From Eonycteris spelaea (lineage: Eukaryota; Chordata; Mammalia; Chiroptera; Pteropodidae): a stretch of DNA of 64,000 nt. Position numbers and translations under genes: made by a program. Under the pieces are notes generated by a model that was not told the DNA's origin, ran no database searches, and saw only the letters and a program-made list of their open reading frames with translations. The stretch is taken from positions 4,650,001-4,714,000 of the forward strand of contig PUFA01000066.1 in the NCBI GenBank assembly GCA_003508835.1, read 5' to 3'. Shown here one piece after another: positions 23,081-32,969 of this stretch. The number at the start of each line of letters is the position of its first letter. Within the stretch, counting starts at the first letter, position 1.

Positions 23081-23084
23081 ACAC

Positions 23085-23275
23085 TATTCAATTTTCTATC
23101 TCAGTGCAATTTAAATTAAAATTAAAAATTTAGTTTCTCAGTTACACTGGTCACATGTCAAGTGCCCAGTGTCCACATGTGGCTGATGACTGCCATACGG
23201 GATCACACAGATACAGTGACATTTTCATCTTCGCACAAAGTTCTACTGAACAGCTCTATTCTAGATTGAGATTTT
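23085..23275 (-). mobile_element. hAT-Charlie MITE (tgtccaatagaac family)
   Basis: Contains 'aatttaaattaaaattaaa', 'cacatgtcaagtgcccag', 'tccacatgtggctgatgac' and 'caaagttctactgaacag', the reversed order of the ~200-bp mammalian MITE. A plus-sense copy lies at 24600-24825. Subfamily name uncertain. Confidence 0.85.
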
Positions 23276-23364
23276 ACTTTCCCTTAAAAAAATCTGGGTG
23301 TCTAACCAGCCCTAAGCTTGTGACATCCTCTTCCCCCCAATTTCCTCAATGATATAGATAGCAA

Positions 23365-23665
23365 GGAGGCAGTATCTTACAGAAGTAAGGTCATGCATGG
23401 GCTTTGATATTGTTCAGACCTGAGTTTAAGCTCTGGCTCTGCCATCTGTTATCCATTTGACCTTAGTCATTTCTCTTATCCAATCTAAACTCCACTGTGT
23501 TCATCTTTAAGGGGGAGAGAGGGAAAGGGGTGGGAAGAGAGAAAGAGAGAAAGAGAATAATAGCACTTACTTTACATGGTTGGTATAGGATTAAATGAGA
23601 TACTACACACAGAGCATTCAGTCACAGGCAAGTGCTCGATCATGTATTGTTATTTCTATTATCGC
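23365..23665 (+). mobile_element. MIR SINE with internal GA expansion
   Basis: Reads 'cctgagtttaagctctggc', 'tctgccatctgttatcc', 'gaccttagtcatttctctta', then a purine-rich GAGA insertion (about 23512-23557), then 'atagcacttactttacatgg' and 'ggattaaatgagatac'. It is a near-complete MIR whose poly-purine middle has expanded. Confidence 0.9.
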
Positions 23666-24464
23666 CAATCATTTTAACTCACCAGTGCAGCAAAGACAAG
23701 AATGCTCTCCCACTAGTCCATCTCCCCCTCCACCTTTCCCAGTTCCTCGGCAGTGAGGCAGGCGACGTGATAGGTGCTGCTGTGGGGACGAAACATGTGC
23801 AAGGTGTCACTTCTGGGCTGAGAAGTGCAAAGCCCTGGGAATTCTCCATGTGCTCTTGTTCCCTTTGGTGAACATGTAAAGGCCACCGGCTCAGCAGCCA
23901 GAGTCACAGGGGTGAAGCAACTTGGACTACTGAGTCATGCCACGGCGTTGTTCTAGGGACTTTCTTGACCTTCAGAGGACTTTGTGTGTGTGAGAAATGA
24001 ACTTTATGGGTTAAGCCGCTGAGACGGAGAGATGGTCATTTATCTACACTGGAAGGCTTGAACTCATTTGAGGCAATTAGGTCGATGCTGAGCGTGCCTT
24101 CATCTGTCTAGACCTTCTCCGTTAGACCTATTGAGGCTGGATAATATTTTGTTACATTAATCGATGTGCTCTTTATTTGAAGACTTGCCTTTTTATCCTC
24201 ATCCTAGCTAGGCCAAGAGGCCATCACTCCTCAGAGAAGAGTTGTCATAATAGAAACATGGAGAATAAGCTCTTCCAAGTTCCAAAATTCTAGACATTTG
24301 GATATCTAAAACTTTCATGAAAGAGGGCATGAAGTTTGTGCATACCTAATTTACTGGGAATGATAGACGAAGAACCAGGTTGCCACACCCTCCGGCTAGT
24401 TTTAGATTCCCCGGACTGTGATGGGAAAGAGAATAAAGTGGCAAAAGGGTAATAGGCCCCCCAG
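23666..24464. other. Unclassified interval, no gene seen
   Basis: Unique sequence. Frames are no longer than 79 codons. Confidence 0.4.
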
Positions 24465-24575
24465 GAAGAAGTTGGGGTTCCAGCTCAGCTACCTAGAATC
24501 TGAGTGACAGAGGCAAGTTTATAATCTCCTTGAGTCTCAGTTTACTCGGGTGAAAAACAGAGAATGAGGACATCA
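24465..24575 (+). mobile_element. MIR SINE fragment
   Basis: 'tccagctcagctacctag', 'gagtgacagaggcaagtt' and 'ccttgagtctcagtttactc' match the MIR core on the plus strand. Confidence 0.75.
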
Positions 24576-24599
24576 CAGAAAGTTCTTAACGCGCTAGGC

Positions 24600-24825
24600 G
24601 ATGACATCGTAGACCAGCTGTGGTTAATAGAAAGTTCTGTGATGGCGAAGATGTCGTGTGTTCATGTGGTCCAGTATGATAGCCACTAGCCACGTGTGTC
24701 TACTGAGCACTGGAACTGTGGCTGATGCAACTGAAGCACTGAATTTTTAACTTTAGTTTATTTTAATTCATTCTAGTGGCCACATGTAGCTGGCGGCTAC
24801 CATCTTGGACTTCACAGGTCTAGGC
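24600..24825 (+). mobile_element. hAT-Charlie MITE (tgtccaatagaac family)
   Basis: 'taatagaaagttctgtgatg', 'atgatagccactagccacg', 'actgagcactggaactgtg', 'gaatttttaactttagttt' and a closing 'ggccacatgtagctggcgg' give the full order of the element. Confidence 0.9.
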
Positions 24826-26154
24826 TAAATTCCCCCATCCCTAAGTCTTTGCCCTACATATGTCCCTGAACTTAGACACTCAACTGTGAGTTGACTGAGG
24901 ACTCATGAGTTGGCTGAGCTTATTTCTTCCAGCCAGCAGCAAAAAGGCTTGATATAAAAATTAATTTGTTACTGAAAAATAACACTTCTTTCACACTTGG
25001 TGGGTGAATCTTCGGTAGTGCCTTAAGATAGGGACCTGTTTCCTTCCAAGAATGATCTGGAGCCTGAATAAATTAGACTGCTGGCTTTATTCCTCAGCAT
25101 CAGGATTCATGCTGGTAACTTTCACAAGAGCCAGGAAGTCTGTTTGTAGAGCTGAATGACTGGTTGTGGAGAAGGAGTCCCTTCTAGTGATAACATGTGG
25201 CCTCAGCAATCCCTGAGCGCTGGCATGGAGCCGTTTGCCGGTCCACCGCCAGGTGCGTGATGGGGCTCTGGCTCTTTGATTTAATTGTCCTTCTCTTCTT
25301 TCTGCATTTTGATCTTCCTTCCATTGGCTTGCTTCCTTAGATCTAAGGCAGAGAGTAATTGTCTGCCATGAGTCACTCTTCCAGGAAAAGGAAAAAGACA
25401 AGGTGGGGAGTGGAGAGAGGGAAGGAGGGAGGGAGGGAGAGAAAGAGAGAGATGCACGTGTGTTTGTTTCTGAGTTCTCCATGGTTTGATGAAAATGGTT
25501 CATGGATAGAGAGAAAACGTTGCCTCTGCTAGCTGTCGTCACTAAGTGTGTGTCTCTCCGTAACAGGCACATTGGAGACGGCAGGATAATGGCCTCCACT
25601 CGCCCAGGCTTGGAATTCCCTATGACAGGTCTTGGCACGCTCTGCCCCTTTCATCAGTAACAGCATTTCTGAGGCCCCGCCTCTTCCAAGAAGTCTTCCC
25701 CCGGCATAGAAGAGCAAGAGCAGCCCCCCCCCACCCTACCCCCATTTGTGTTTGTGGTAGATTACAGCAATTAATTCTCTTATCTACCAAATAAATGAGG
25801 TCCCTGCATTTGTCTCCATACACACTCTTTGAAAGCTCCCAGAGAGAAGGAGTGTATTTGTAAACTCTCCCTGTATAGCACTCCATTAGATAAGTGGATT
25901 GCATCATCATTTTTCTTACCCCAGCACTCCTGATGGATTATATACATTTGCGATGATAGACTCTGATTTTTGATGCCCATCCCTGCCCCCCATACCCATA
26001 AAAAAAAGACAATCTGCAGCTGAATAAACAGGCATTTTTAAAATGTGGTATTCATAAAAAGTGCATTATAATAAGTGAGGATACAGCACAGGTATGGAGG
26101 ACTCTGGGTTTTGTATCATCCCCCTGTGCTAAGTAACCACTTACCTGTTTCTAC
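24826..26154. other. Unclassified interval with a GA-rich patch
   Basis: GGGA/GAGA-rich stretch at 25410-25455 and a C9 run at 25724-25732. The 183-codon minus frame (25087-25638) includes the GA stretch read as an SLSPS-type low-complexity segment and is not recognised as a protein. Confidence 0.4.
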
Positions 26155-26220
26155 CACTGAAGAAAGTACATCAGGCTAAATGTATGGCGTGTAAACTTTA
26201 TCTCAGTAAAGCTGTACAAA
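26155..26220 (+). mobile_element. L1 3' terminal fragment
   Basis: 'ggcgtgtaaactttatctc' and 'agtaaagctgtacaaaag' match the end of mammalian L1 3' UTRs (…tatacctcaataaagctg). Its A-rich tail seems to have grown into the following GGAA/GAAAG repeat. Confidence 0.75.
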
Positions 26221-26267
26221 AGAACAAAGGAAAGAAGGAAGGAGGGAAAGAAGGAAGAAAAAAGAGC
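26220..26267. repeat. Purine-rich (GAAA/GGAA)n tract
   Basis: Irregular GAAAG/GGAGG units directly after an L1 3' end, a common origin of such microsatellites. Confidence 0.85.
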
Positions 26268-26479
26268 AATAGTGTCATATGTATAACATTTAAACCCCTC
26301 AAATTTATAAAAATTAAAAACCATGTACGAACTTAAATATTTTAGTAGCAGTAGCACGTTATTTGCAACCGGCCATATGACTGTGATATGGTCACATGTT
26401 TCAGAAAATAAAACATAAAAAAAAAACAAGAAGTGAAAGAAAATAAGTAACTGCTTCAGGATTGTAAGATCTTGAGGCC

Positions 26480-26570
26480 CGAGGATGATTTTTATATTCT
26501 TTTATTCCCCTGAGCCTTGTAGAGTCCATGGTGCCCTGTAACTACTTAATAAATGTTTATCGAACTGATA
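26480..26570 (+). mobile_element. LINE2 3' terminal fragment
   Basis: 'ttattcccctgagccttg' and 'ttaataaatgtttatcgaac' match the L2 extreme 3' end. Confidence 0.65.
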
Positions 26571-26589
26571 AGAATTCAGGTAAGTTGTT

Positions 26590-26765
26590 GACACTCTACA
26601 GTGTCTATTATTTGAGAAGCGACGTAGTCACCTCCAATTTAAGGGCAAGGACTACTGTTCTCATTTCAAAGGTAGGGGAACCAAGGTGTAGAGAGATTAA
26701 GGCCCTAGCTCTATGTTTTGAACCTAGTATGTGGTGGAAATGAGGTTGATTCTGGCACTAACACC
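26590..26765 (-). mobile_element. MIR SINE fragment
   Basis: The plus strand has 'ctgttctcatttcaaagg', 'ggggaaccaaggtgtagag' and 'ccctagctctatgttttgaa', a diverged reversed MIR. Confidence 0.6.
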
Positions 26766-27349
26766 TACCTAATCCATAGGTTTCCACTTTGCCTCAGAAG
26801 CTCAGCGAGAACTTCTGAGTAGCCCAACAGATCTGTCTGAGGCTTTCTGGTCTCTAACGCCCATGCAGGTAATTGGGTGTTCAGAGAAGGACTCATTGCA
26901 AGAAGAGTCACGATACCCTGCACATGTCCATTTGGAAGAGGGTCTTCACCGATCCTGTTTTCATCAAAATAGGTTATGTGTTTACCCAAGAACTGCCTTT
27001 ATAGATAGTTAGCCCATTAAAATGAGTATATTAACCTCACAAAGAGCCGAATTTTACCTGTTACTTGCTCTTTTATTTCCAAGTTTCCTTTTATATGTTT
27101 AATCACCATTTTAATATGTTCGATGCCCCAAATGAAAATAGTTAATCAGGCAAATGAAGAAAATAAAATGAGTTAAGGACCACAAGTGCAGATACCTGTG
27201 AAACTGGCTAATTTCATCACGATTGGTGGTACTTGAATGGCTAATATATCTCTGCATCGCAACTTGGATAAGAATGCCTTTTCATCCCCTTTCCCCAAAA
27301 TGTACATAGCTTTATTGGGAGCCGTTGATGACACAGTTAATAAATGCCT
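26766..27349. other. Unclassified interval, no gene seen
   Basis: AT-rich and repeat-poor. Nothing supportable beyond that. Confidence 0.4.
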
Positions 27350-27841
27350 ATTATTTTATTTTTAATACAGAAGTATATAGGGTAGAAGGATAACATCTTT
27401 GCCCTTAACTTCCCCTCCCTACCCCATCTGGAAACAATAACTGTGAGTAGTTCATATATATATATCCTTGACTTTTTATTAATACCTACTGCAAGGGTAG
27501 GGAACTAGAATTTTAACAAACTTGCTCTTTTCCTTAAAAATATATCTTAACTAGTGTAACTATGCCTCCTAAATAATATACATTCACTCACACGTTTGTA
27601 CACATGTTTGTGTGTATACATATGTGTGTATATGTGTGCATACCCATGCAGATGTGTGTGTCTGTTACACACAGATACACACACCTATATACAAACACAT
27701 ATGCCCACATGCTTACGAATACCACAAACAAACCTACACCCCCATGTGCATACAGATACACGTACACCCCCGAATGATGAGCATATCGGTCATGGTTCAA
27801 TTTTCCTATGTTACAAATTTTGCCGCAATACTCATCTTATA
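27350..27841 (-). mobile_element. Ancient L1 3' region (left part)
   Basis: 'atagggtagaaggataac', 'aacaataactgtgagtag', 'tatatatatccttgac' and 'caaattttgccgcaatactc' follow the reverse complement of old L1 3' sequence. It is interrupted at 27842 by a Tigger element and resumes at 28483. A CA/TG-rich microsatellite occupies 27590-27760. Confidence 0.65.
27590..27760. repeat. (TG/CA/TATG)-rich simple repeat
   Basis: Runs of 'gtgtgtatacatatgtgtg' followed by 'cacacagatacacacacc' give a mirror-like TG-then-CA tract. The frames reading it are dominated by C, H, T, Y and V. Confidence 0.85.
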
Positions 27842-28064
27842 CAGTGTCCCCCTTTATTCATGGGGAAGATGTTCCAACAGCTCCCCTGGATGTCCGAAGC
27901 TGCAGGTAGTGCTGAACGTAGCGCCTGCATAACTATGCTTTCTCCTATGCAGACAGGCCAAAACCAAGTTGCATGGATAAATTAGGCGCAGCAAGAAATC
28001 AGTAGCCACTAATAATAAAATGGAACGGTTATAACAATGTCCTGCCGTAACAGTGGTGTGCTAT

Positions 28065-28105
<41 letters not shown>

Positions 28106-28482
28106 ATATCTTACTGCGCCGTGCTCACCCTTCTGCTGGCGACGACGCGAGGTGCCACGGGGCCTGTGGGAGGCGTCGCGTGAGAGGCGTGAGGCAGGTG
28201 TCGTGCCGTGGTGTGAGGCGGAGGCCGTGGCAGCTGATCTGATGAGCAAGGTGGCTGCTCAGTGCCCGATGGTCAGATAGCATTCGCACGTGCGGGGCGA
28301 AAGCACGGTCCAGCGTGGGGTGGAGAGGGGCAGTGTGAGGTCTAGCCCACGACGCAGAATGGCATGCAGTTTTACACGTATGAGTTCTTTCTGGAATTTT
28401 CCACTTTACATTTCGGACTGCAGTTGACCACAGGTAACTGAAACCATGGAAAATGAAAATCATGGCCAAAGAGAGACTACAT
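27842..28482 (+). mobile_element. Tigger-family DNA transposon, nonautonomous
   Basis: The left end is cagtgtccccctttattcat preceded by TA (27840-27841). The interior has 'gatgttccaacagctcccct', 'ataaattaggcgcagcaag', a (TC)n tract at 28067-28102, 'caaaatatcttactgcgccg' and a CpG-rich core. The right end is 'cagttgaccacaggtaac', 'tgaaaccatggaaaatg', 'gagagactac' followed by ATA. TA target and ccccctta-type terminal inverted repeats are typical of pogo/Tigger elements. It sits inside an L1 that continues on both sides. No transposase frame remains. Confidence 0.88.
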
Positions 28483-28620
28483 AAATATATTTTTATGCAG
28501 CTGTTATTGCTCTTAGGGAAATTTCCTGGGAGTAGAACTTCAAGGTTACATTTTATTAATTACACTATTTAAAAATTAAATATCTACCTACATGTAGCCA
28601 CTTAGCAATAAACCATGAGC
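28483..28620 (-). mobile_element. Ancient L1 3' region (right part)
   Basis: 'ttatgcagctgttattgctc' and 'ttcctgggagtagaacttc' continue the L1 that stops at 27841, so the Tigger insertion is younger than this L1. Confidence 0.65.
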
Positions 28621-28689
28621 CCTTGCTTCAAACATTTAAATCATACGGTTCACACTGGGTGAGAAAACCAGTTTTTACACCAGAGAAGA

Positions 28690-29363
28690 CATAGAGAAAA
28701 GGTACAGTATGTCGCCTGGCAGAGAGGAAGCACTCAGAGAAATGCGAGTTGTAAATACAAACGAGCAATTGTCTGAACGTGATGAAACTCCTTGTTCTCT
28801 TCAGCTAACTCTGGGGGAGGACTCGTCAGGCAGCCTGGCTCAGGGGAAACCACAGGATGAGGCGAACCCCATTTATCACAACCCCACCCCTGCCCAGGAG
28901 TTGCTGGCGGCTCTGGATCCCCACCCAGCAGCAAACAGACAGCTCCATCAAGTGCCACGCAGAGTTTACCTTTGGTGCCAGGGAGGCAGCAGCAAGGGGC
29001 CGAGTCTCTGGATGACAGACCTTGAGTTTACATCTATGTGTGCGGGGAGGGGATTGGAAGTTCAGGGTATATTTGTCTTGATTTTCTCAGCAACCGTCAG
29101 GCAGACACACCAAATGTGGCGCCTGGGAAGTATGCGCGTCTCACATGTGCCATCCAGGGCTATTCTGGAAGTGCCATCCGCCCCATCATGTCAGGTCCAA
29201 GGAAAACAGAGTCAACTCTTGCCCTGGGCAAAACAGGAAGACATTCATCTCCATGAATCCTTCCTTTCCTGTTTTGATTTTCATCTTTGCTTTCAGTGAT
29301 ACCCAAACACCTGCAGCCCAGACTCCAGGTCTCACTCCTCTGCAAGCCCAAATATGTTTCATT
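28690..29363. other. Unclassified interval holding the longest open frame
   Basis: The plus frame at 28709-29299 (196 codons) is the longest in the window. Its predicted product has no recognisable domain, signal peptide or transmembrane segment. Two shorter plus-strand frames and two minus-strand frames overlap it. Composition is near-random, so I do not call it a gene. Confidence 0.4.
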
Positions 29364-29393
29364 TAAGTGGGGGCCCTACAGGGCCCCCACTTA
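29364..29393. repeat. Perfect 14-bp inverted repeat with 2-nt loop
   Basis: Left arm 29364-29377 (taagtgggggccct) and right arm 29380-29393 (agggccccc then actta) are exact reverse complements around 'ac'. The arms are GC-rich, so a very stable hairpin is possible in either strand or in RNA. Confidence 0.97.
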
Positions 29394-29396
29394 CCA

Positions 29397-29414
29397 ACCA
29401 GCTCGCGAGCTGGT
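29397..29414. repeat. Perfect 18-bp palindrome with TCGCGA centre
   Basis: accagctcgcgagctggt is its own reverse complement. It begins 3 bases after the preceding hairpin and is followed at once by the 6-bp palindrome cctagg (29415-29420). Confidence 0.97.
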
Positions 29415-29420
29415 CCTAGG

Positions 29421-29924
29421 AGCAGAGAGTCGTTCAATGGGTTTGCCCTTCCCAAACTAAGGGAACTTGCCCTCAGTTCCCTAAAGAGGGAAAGAAACAC
29501 CAGGCCTTGTGCCGGGGCTGGCAGAGAGTGGTATTTAGAAGCACATGTTTTGGTATCCCTAAAATTTTACAGTACATGGGATGTCACAGTCTGACTCCAT
29601 GCCTGATGGCTCTGGAACGAGAATGTCCCACATCTTCTGGGAGATTAAAACATAGAAATGCCCATGATTCAAAGGCATATGCTAATATTCTGCTTCCCCC
29701 ACTGTAATTTCAGGCGCAATTTATCCCAAACCTTTCCTGGGGTCAAAATATGAAAGTGATTTTAGTGGCAAACTCAGGATGGACTCTGAGACAGGAAGGA
29801 GGGTCTTTGATCACTGAAATACACTTTGAGGATTATGGTCCTCCTCTGTTTCCTGCTCGGGGACTCCTCTGGTTGGCAGCATCACAGAGTGGAGCAAACA
29901 CAAGATGGGAAATCAGGACAAAGG
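29421..29924. other. Unclassified interval
   Basis: A further short inverted repeat (gggaact/agttccc) lies at 29461-29481. No gene or named repeat. Confidence 0.4.
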
Positions 29925-30130
29925 TGGGGGCTCTGCCTTTGCCCCGTTTTCAGTGGGGGCTTTGGGTAAATCATCTGACTTTACTTGAGCCTCAGTATCC
30001 TCTTTCCTACTCTTGTTGGGTCAAAGTGACTGGATGAGGATTGGCTTAAATGAGAAAATAAATGTGAAGTAGTGTGGTTAATAGAAAATGATTGAGAAGT
30101 GTTATTTTATTATTATCATTATAAAGATGG
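29925..30130 (+). mobile_element. MIR SINE
   Basis: 'ggctttgggtaaatcatctg', 'actttacttgagcctcag', 'atgaggattggcttaaatg' and 'agaaaataaatgtgaag' are in MIR order, core to 3' end. Confidence 0.75.
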
Positions 30131-30339
30131 TGATTATTGTTACATTAGTGCTTTAAAAAAAACAAACAGTAATCCATGCTGACAAGAATATTTGTTTGAC
30201 CTATTTCAAGAAAACGCTGGTAAATCAACATCTAGAACATAAGTCTGTGAAGAACCTGTGAGATGCACAATGTGAGAGTGAGAATGATGTGAAGAATGTG
30301 ACTAATATTAGGGCAGGTTATTTCTTTCCTGGGTCTTTA

Positions 30340-30505
30340 AAGAAACATTTTCTAAGATTTGTCATATGTGCCAGGTGCTATCGTGGGTTATTTGTGTGTG
30401 TTATGCCATTGAGTCTTCTCACCAGCCTTATGAAGTAGACAAATGCTGTGTCCCCATTTGACAGATGAGCACAGAGAGGCCTAGAGAGGTAAAATACCTG
30501 GTGCT
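30340..30505 (-). mobile_element. MIR SINE
   Basis: The plus strand reads 'catatgtgccaggtgctatc', 'gagtcttctcaccagcctta', 'tgaagtagacaaatgctg', 'ccccatttgacagatgagc' and 'agagaggcctagagagg', a clear reversed MIR. Confidence 0.9.
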
Positions 30506-30514
30506 AGGAGCTGC

Positions 30515-30600
30515 GACTTGTAAAGTTCTGTTGAGATGATGCTCGGCTCTTGGTACGGCTCGGAGCTTAATACGTGGTCACTGCTGTTACTTGTGTATCC
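30515..30600 (+). mobile_element. MIR 3' fragment (possible)
   Basis: 'tctgttgagatgatgctcg' and 'cggagcttaatacgtggtc' resemble the MIR 3' tail in plus orientation, converging on the preceding reversed MIR. Strongly diverged. Confidence 0.4.
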
Positions 30601-31850
30601 ATCTCGCGCATGTTTGGGGGAGGTCTCTGTGCTGGGCACTAGTGCTCAGGCCATATTTGCTTTTGACCCTCACAGGAAGTTCCTGTTCCCAGGGTGAGAG
30701 GTGTCCCTCTCCCGTCTGATGCAGAGTTGGGAAGAACACCTTGTCCTGAGCACATGAATGGGCTTACCTTCGGGGGCTTTGATTTCATTCTTAGCTCTGC
30801 CCCAGAAAGAGTTCCGGCAGCTCCCTCCCATCAGCCTTGTAGAACTGCACCTTTAAGCAGAGCTGACTCTACAGAAACAGTAATTGGCATCATATTTGCA
30901 AGGAGCAAGATGGTCATTTCCTCAGGCACCAGAAAAGCATAACCCAGTTCTGAGGTTCCAGAAGATGACGGCTGGAGCGACCTCGAGTCTGTGACACAAA
31001 TGCAGCCCATCGCTCCCCTTCCGATAGCTATAATTCCCCACATGAAAGCAGGCGCGAGTCTTAACTATTATTTTAGATGACATCCTCTTTTTAACTTTAA
31101 GCAGTGTTCTTTAAACATTTCTAAACTTTCCCAATGCCTCCCCAATACCATGCCATGAATTTGCTTGTCACTGTAAGCTATATACAAAGAGAGACACACA
31201 CAGCAAGCACAAAGGTATCAGGAAGTGGTTTTCCTAGCAACAGTAATCGTCTGAAAGATCCTGGAACATCCTTTCTATTCATACAGCATTTCGTGTTTTG
31301 AATAGTGCTGACAGGTGAAGTGGATTCATAGTATTTAATACAAAAAAAAATATTGCTAGGGATTGGAACCGCATAAAAGCTCAAATATCCATACTATTCA
31401 CAAGCAGCTGAATTCACTGTTTTTATATCTATCTAGATTATTTAGGGAGGCACAATTGCAAAAGCAAATACTCATCTGCTCGCCGAATGACTAATCCGGG
31501 GTGTATTATGGAAAGTCTGATTCTCTAGACCTCATTCAGGCAACTGGGACGCAGCCCTAAATCAAGCCCGGCTCTCTTTCTACAAGCCGATCTTGAGCAT
31601 AGTCTTGAATGATAAAGAGACATCCCCGCTGCCAGGTCCCTCAGCAGATGTGTCCAGTTTAAAATAAAAATGAGTCAATACATTTGACAAAATCATCCAC
31701 CCCCAAGGAACTGTATCTGGTTACTGCCTTAACTCTACCGGAAATGCTCATATCACTCCTCCAGTCCTCTCACAAGTAATATCCAAAACAGATCTATCCC
31801 TGAAGGTCAAAAAAGGAAAAAAAAAATGTTAAAAAATAACCCTTGGGTTT
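30601..31850. other. Unclassified interval, no gene seen
   Basis: Unique sequence with moderate GC at 30700-31020 and AT-rich beyond. No repeat named. Frames are at most 82 codons. Confidence 0.4.
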
Positions 31851-31854
31851 CATC

Positions 31855-32010
31855 AGAAAGAGAGAAGAGAGGAGGGAGGGGGAAGAAGGAGGGAGGCGAG
31901 AGAGCAAGAGAGAGGAGAGAGAAGGTGAGATGTCGAGAGAAGGGGGGAAGAGAGAAAGCAGGGGAAAGGAAAGGAAAGAGGAAAGGAGTGGGAGAGAGGA
32001 GAGAACGTCC
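31855..32010. repeat. Homopurine (GA-rich) tract, about 150 bp
   Basis: The plus strand is almost entirely A/G with only a few scattered pyrimidines. It is read as RE/GE/KE-rich or, on the minus strand, SLP/F-rich frames in all phases. A polypurine-polypyrimidine tract of this length can adopt triplex (H-DNA) structure. Confidence 0.93.
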
Positions 32011-32159
32011 CAGCTTGCAAGGGAGACTCTAGGAGAATGTGGAGCAACCACATTCACAAGCTCCTGTCTGGAGCTTAAGTGCCTAATGAAAGGAAGCATT
32101 TAAGCCACACAACTTTGCAATCTATGTGAACTGTTGCTAGGGTTTTATTAACATCATGC

Positions 32160-32315
32160 TTGCCTTTGTTATTAAAAGCCACACACTGAACCTGCCATGT
32201 GTATGGGTTGTGCTAGGTACTGGAGGAAGAGGAGGCTCACTCTTGGATTTATAAGGTATCTGAAGAGATGGGACGAGAGGGAAAGTGCCAAGTACTGGTC
32301 AATGGATGCATACAC
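32160..32315 (-). mobile_element. LINE2 3' end fragment
   Basis: 'catgtgtatgggttgtgcta' and 'ggtactggaggaagagg' match the reversed L2 end ('tgtgccaggcactgtgctagg...'), diverged. Confidence 0.5.
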
Positions 32316-32384
32316 TGGGTTCCAATCTTCAGTAACTTGCGACTGACTGCATGTAGATATTAGAGGCAAGGAGTGGCTGTAATG

Positions 32385-32560
32385 CAGGGTAGTTAAGTGT
32401 TGGCTTCATCATCGCCTGGATTTGAACTCGAGCTGCGGGGTTGAAAGCAAACTTGTAAAATCTGGCAGAGTCACACTTATCTTATGAGGCTATTGGACAG
32501 ACTGATTATGTCCAGATCCTTAACACACCATGAGCACTTATGAGTAGCTACAACTCTCAG
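32385..32560 (+). mobile_element. MIR SINE
   Basis: 'agtgttggcttcatcatcgc', 'ctggatttgaactcgagctg', 'cttatgaggctattggac' and 'catgagcacttatgag' follow MIR order from tRNA-like head to 3' end. Confidence 0.75.
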
Positions 32561-32574
32561 AAGGTACCAGTCGG

Positions 32575-32965
32575 AGGTAATGACTTAAAATGACAATGGT
32601 CTATCACTGCACATCCCTAAAACTGGAAAAATTAAAAAAGCCCGACAAAATCAAATATTGTCAAGGCTGTGGAACAGTAGCTACATTTCCATGTTGCCCG
32701 TGGGCATATCAGTGATACAGAACTTGGGGGAGAATTTGGCTATGTCTGATGCATTTTCAGATGCACATACTCAGTGTCCTAGAAATTCCATTCTAGAGTA
32801 TATTCATTAGAGAATTTCTCATAAAGGCTCCCAAGAAGGCTTACGTAAAAGTGAATGTGCTCTGTCCGTAATACTGAGAAACTAGAAAAACCTAAATGCC
32901 TATTCACAGAAAAACAGATAAACAAAAAGCAGTATATTCATATAGCAATTACAGTGAGTGAGCAA
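32575..32965 (+). mobile_element. Ancient L1 ORF2 C-terminal remnant
   Basis: 'aatattgtcaaggctgtgg', 'gaacttgggggagaatttgg', 'tagaaattccattctagag', 'aacctaaatgcctattcac' and 'gcagtatattcatatagc' are landmarks of the end of L1 ORF2 ('…gcaaggatgtggag', '…atccaacaattcc', '…aaatgtccatcaac'). All frames are broken. Confidence 0.8.
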
Positions 32966-32969
32966 GGTT

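Noticed and set aside
25087..25638. 183-codon minus-strand frame
   Set aside because: It includes a GA-repeat read as low-complexity SLSPS, has no recognised domain and overlaps a GGGA/GAGA tract.
27588..27985. C/V/H/T-rich frames
   Set aside because: Readings of the TG/CA microsatellite and L1/Tigger sequence.
31826..32103. R/E/K-rich frames as a charged protein
   Set aside because: They are all readings of one homopurine tract.
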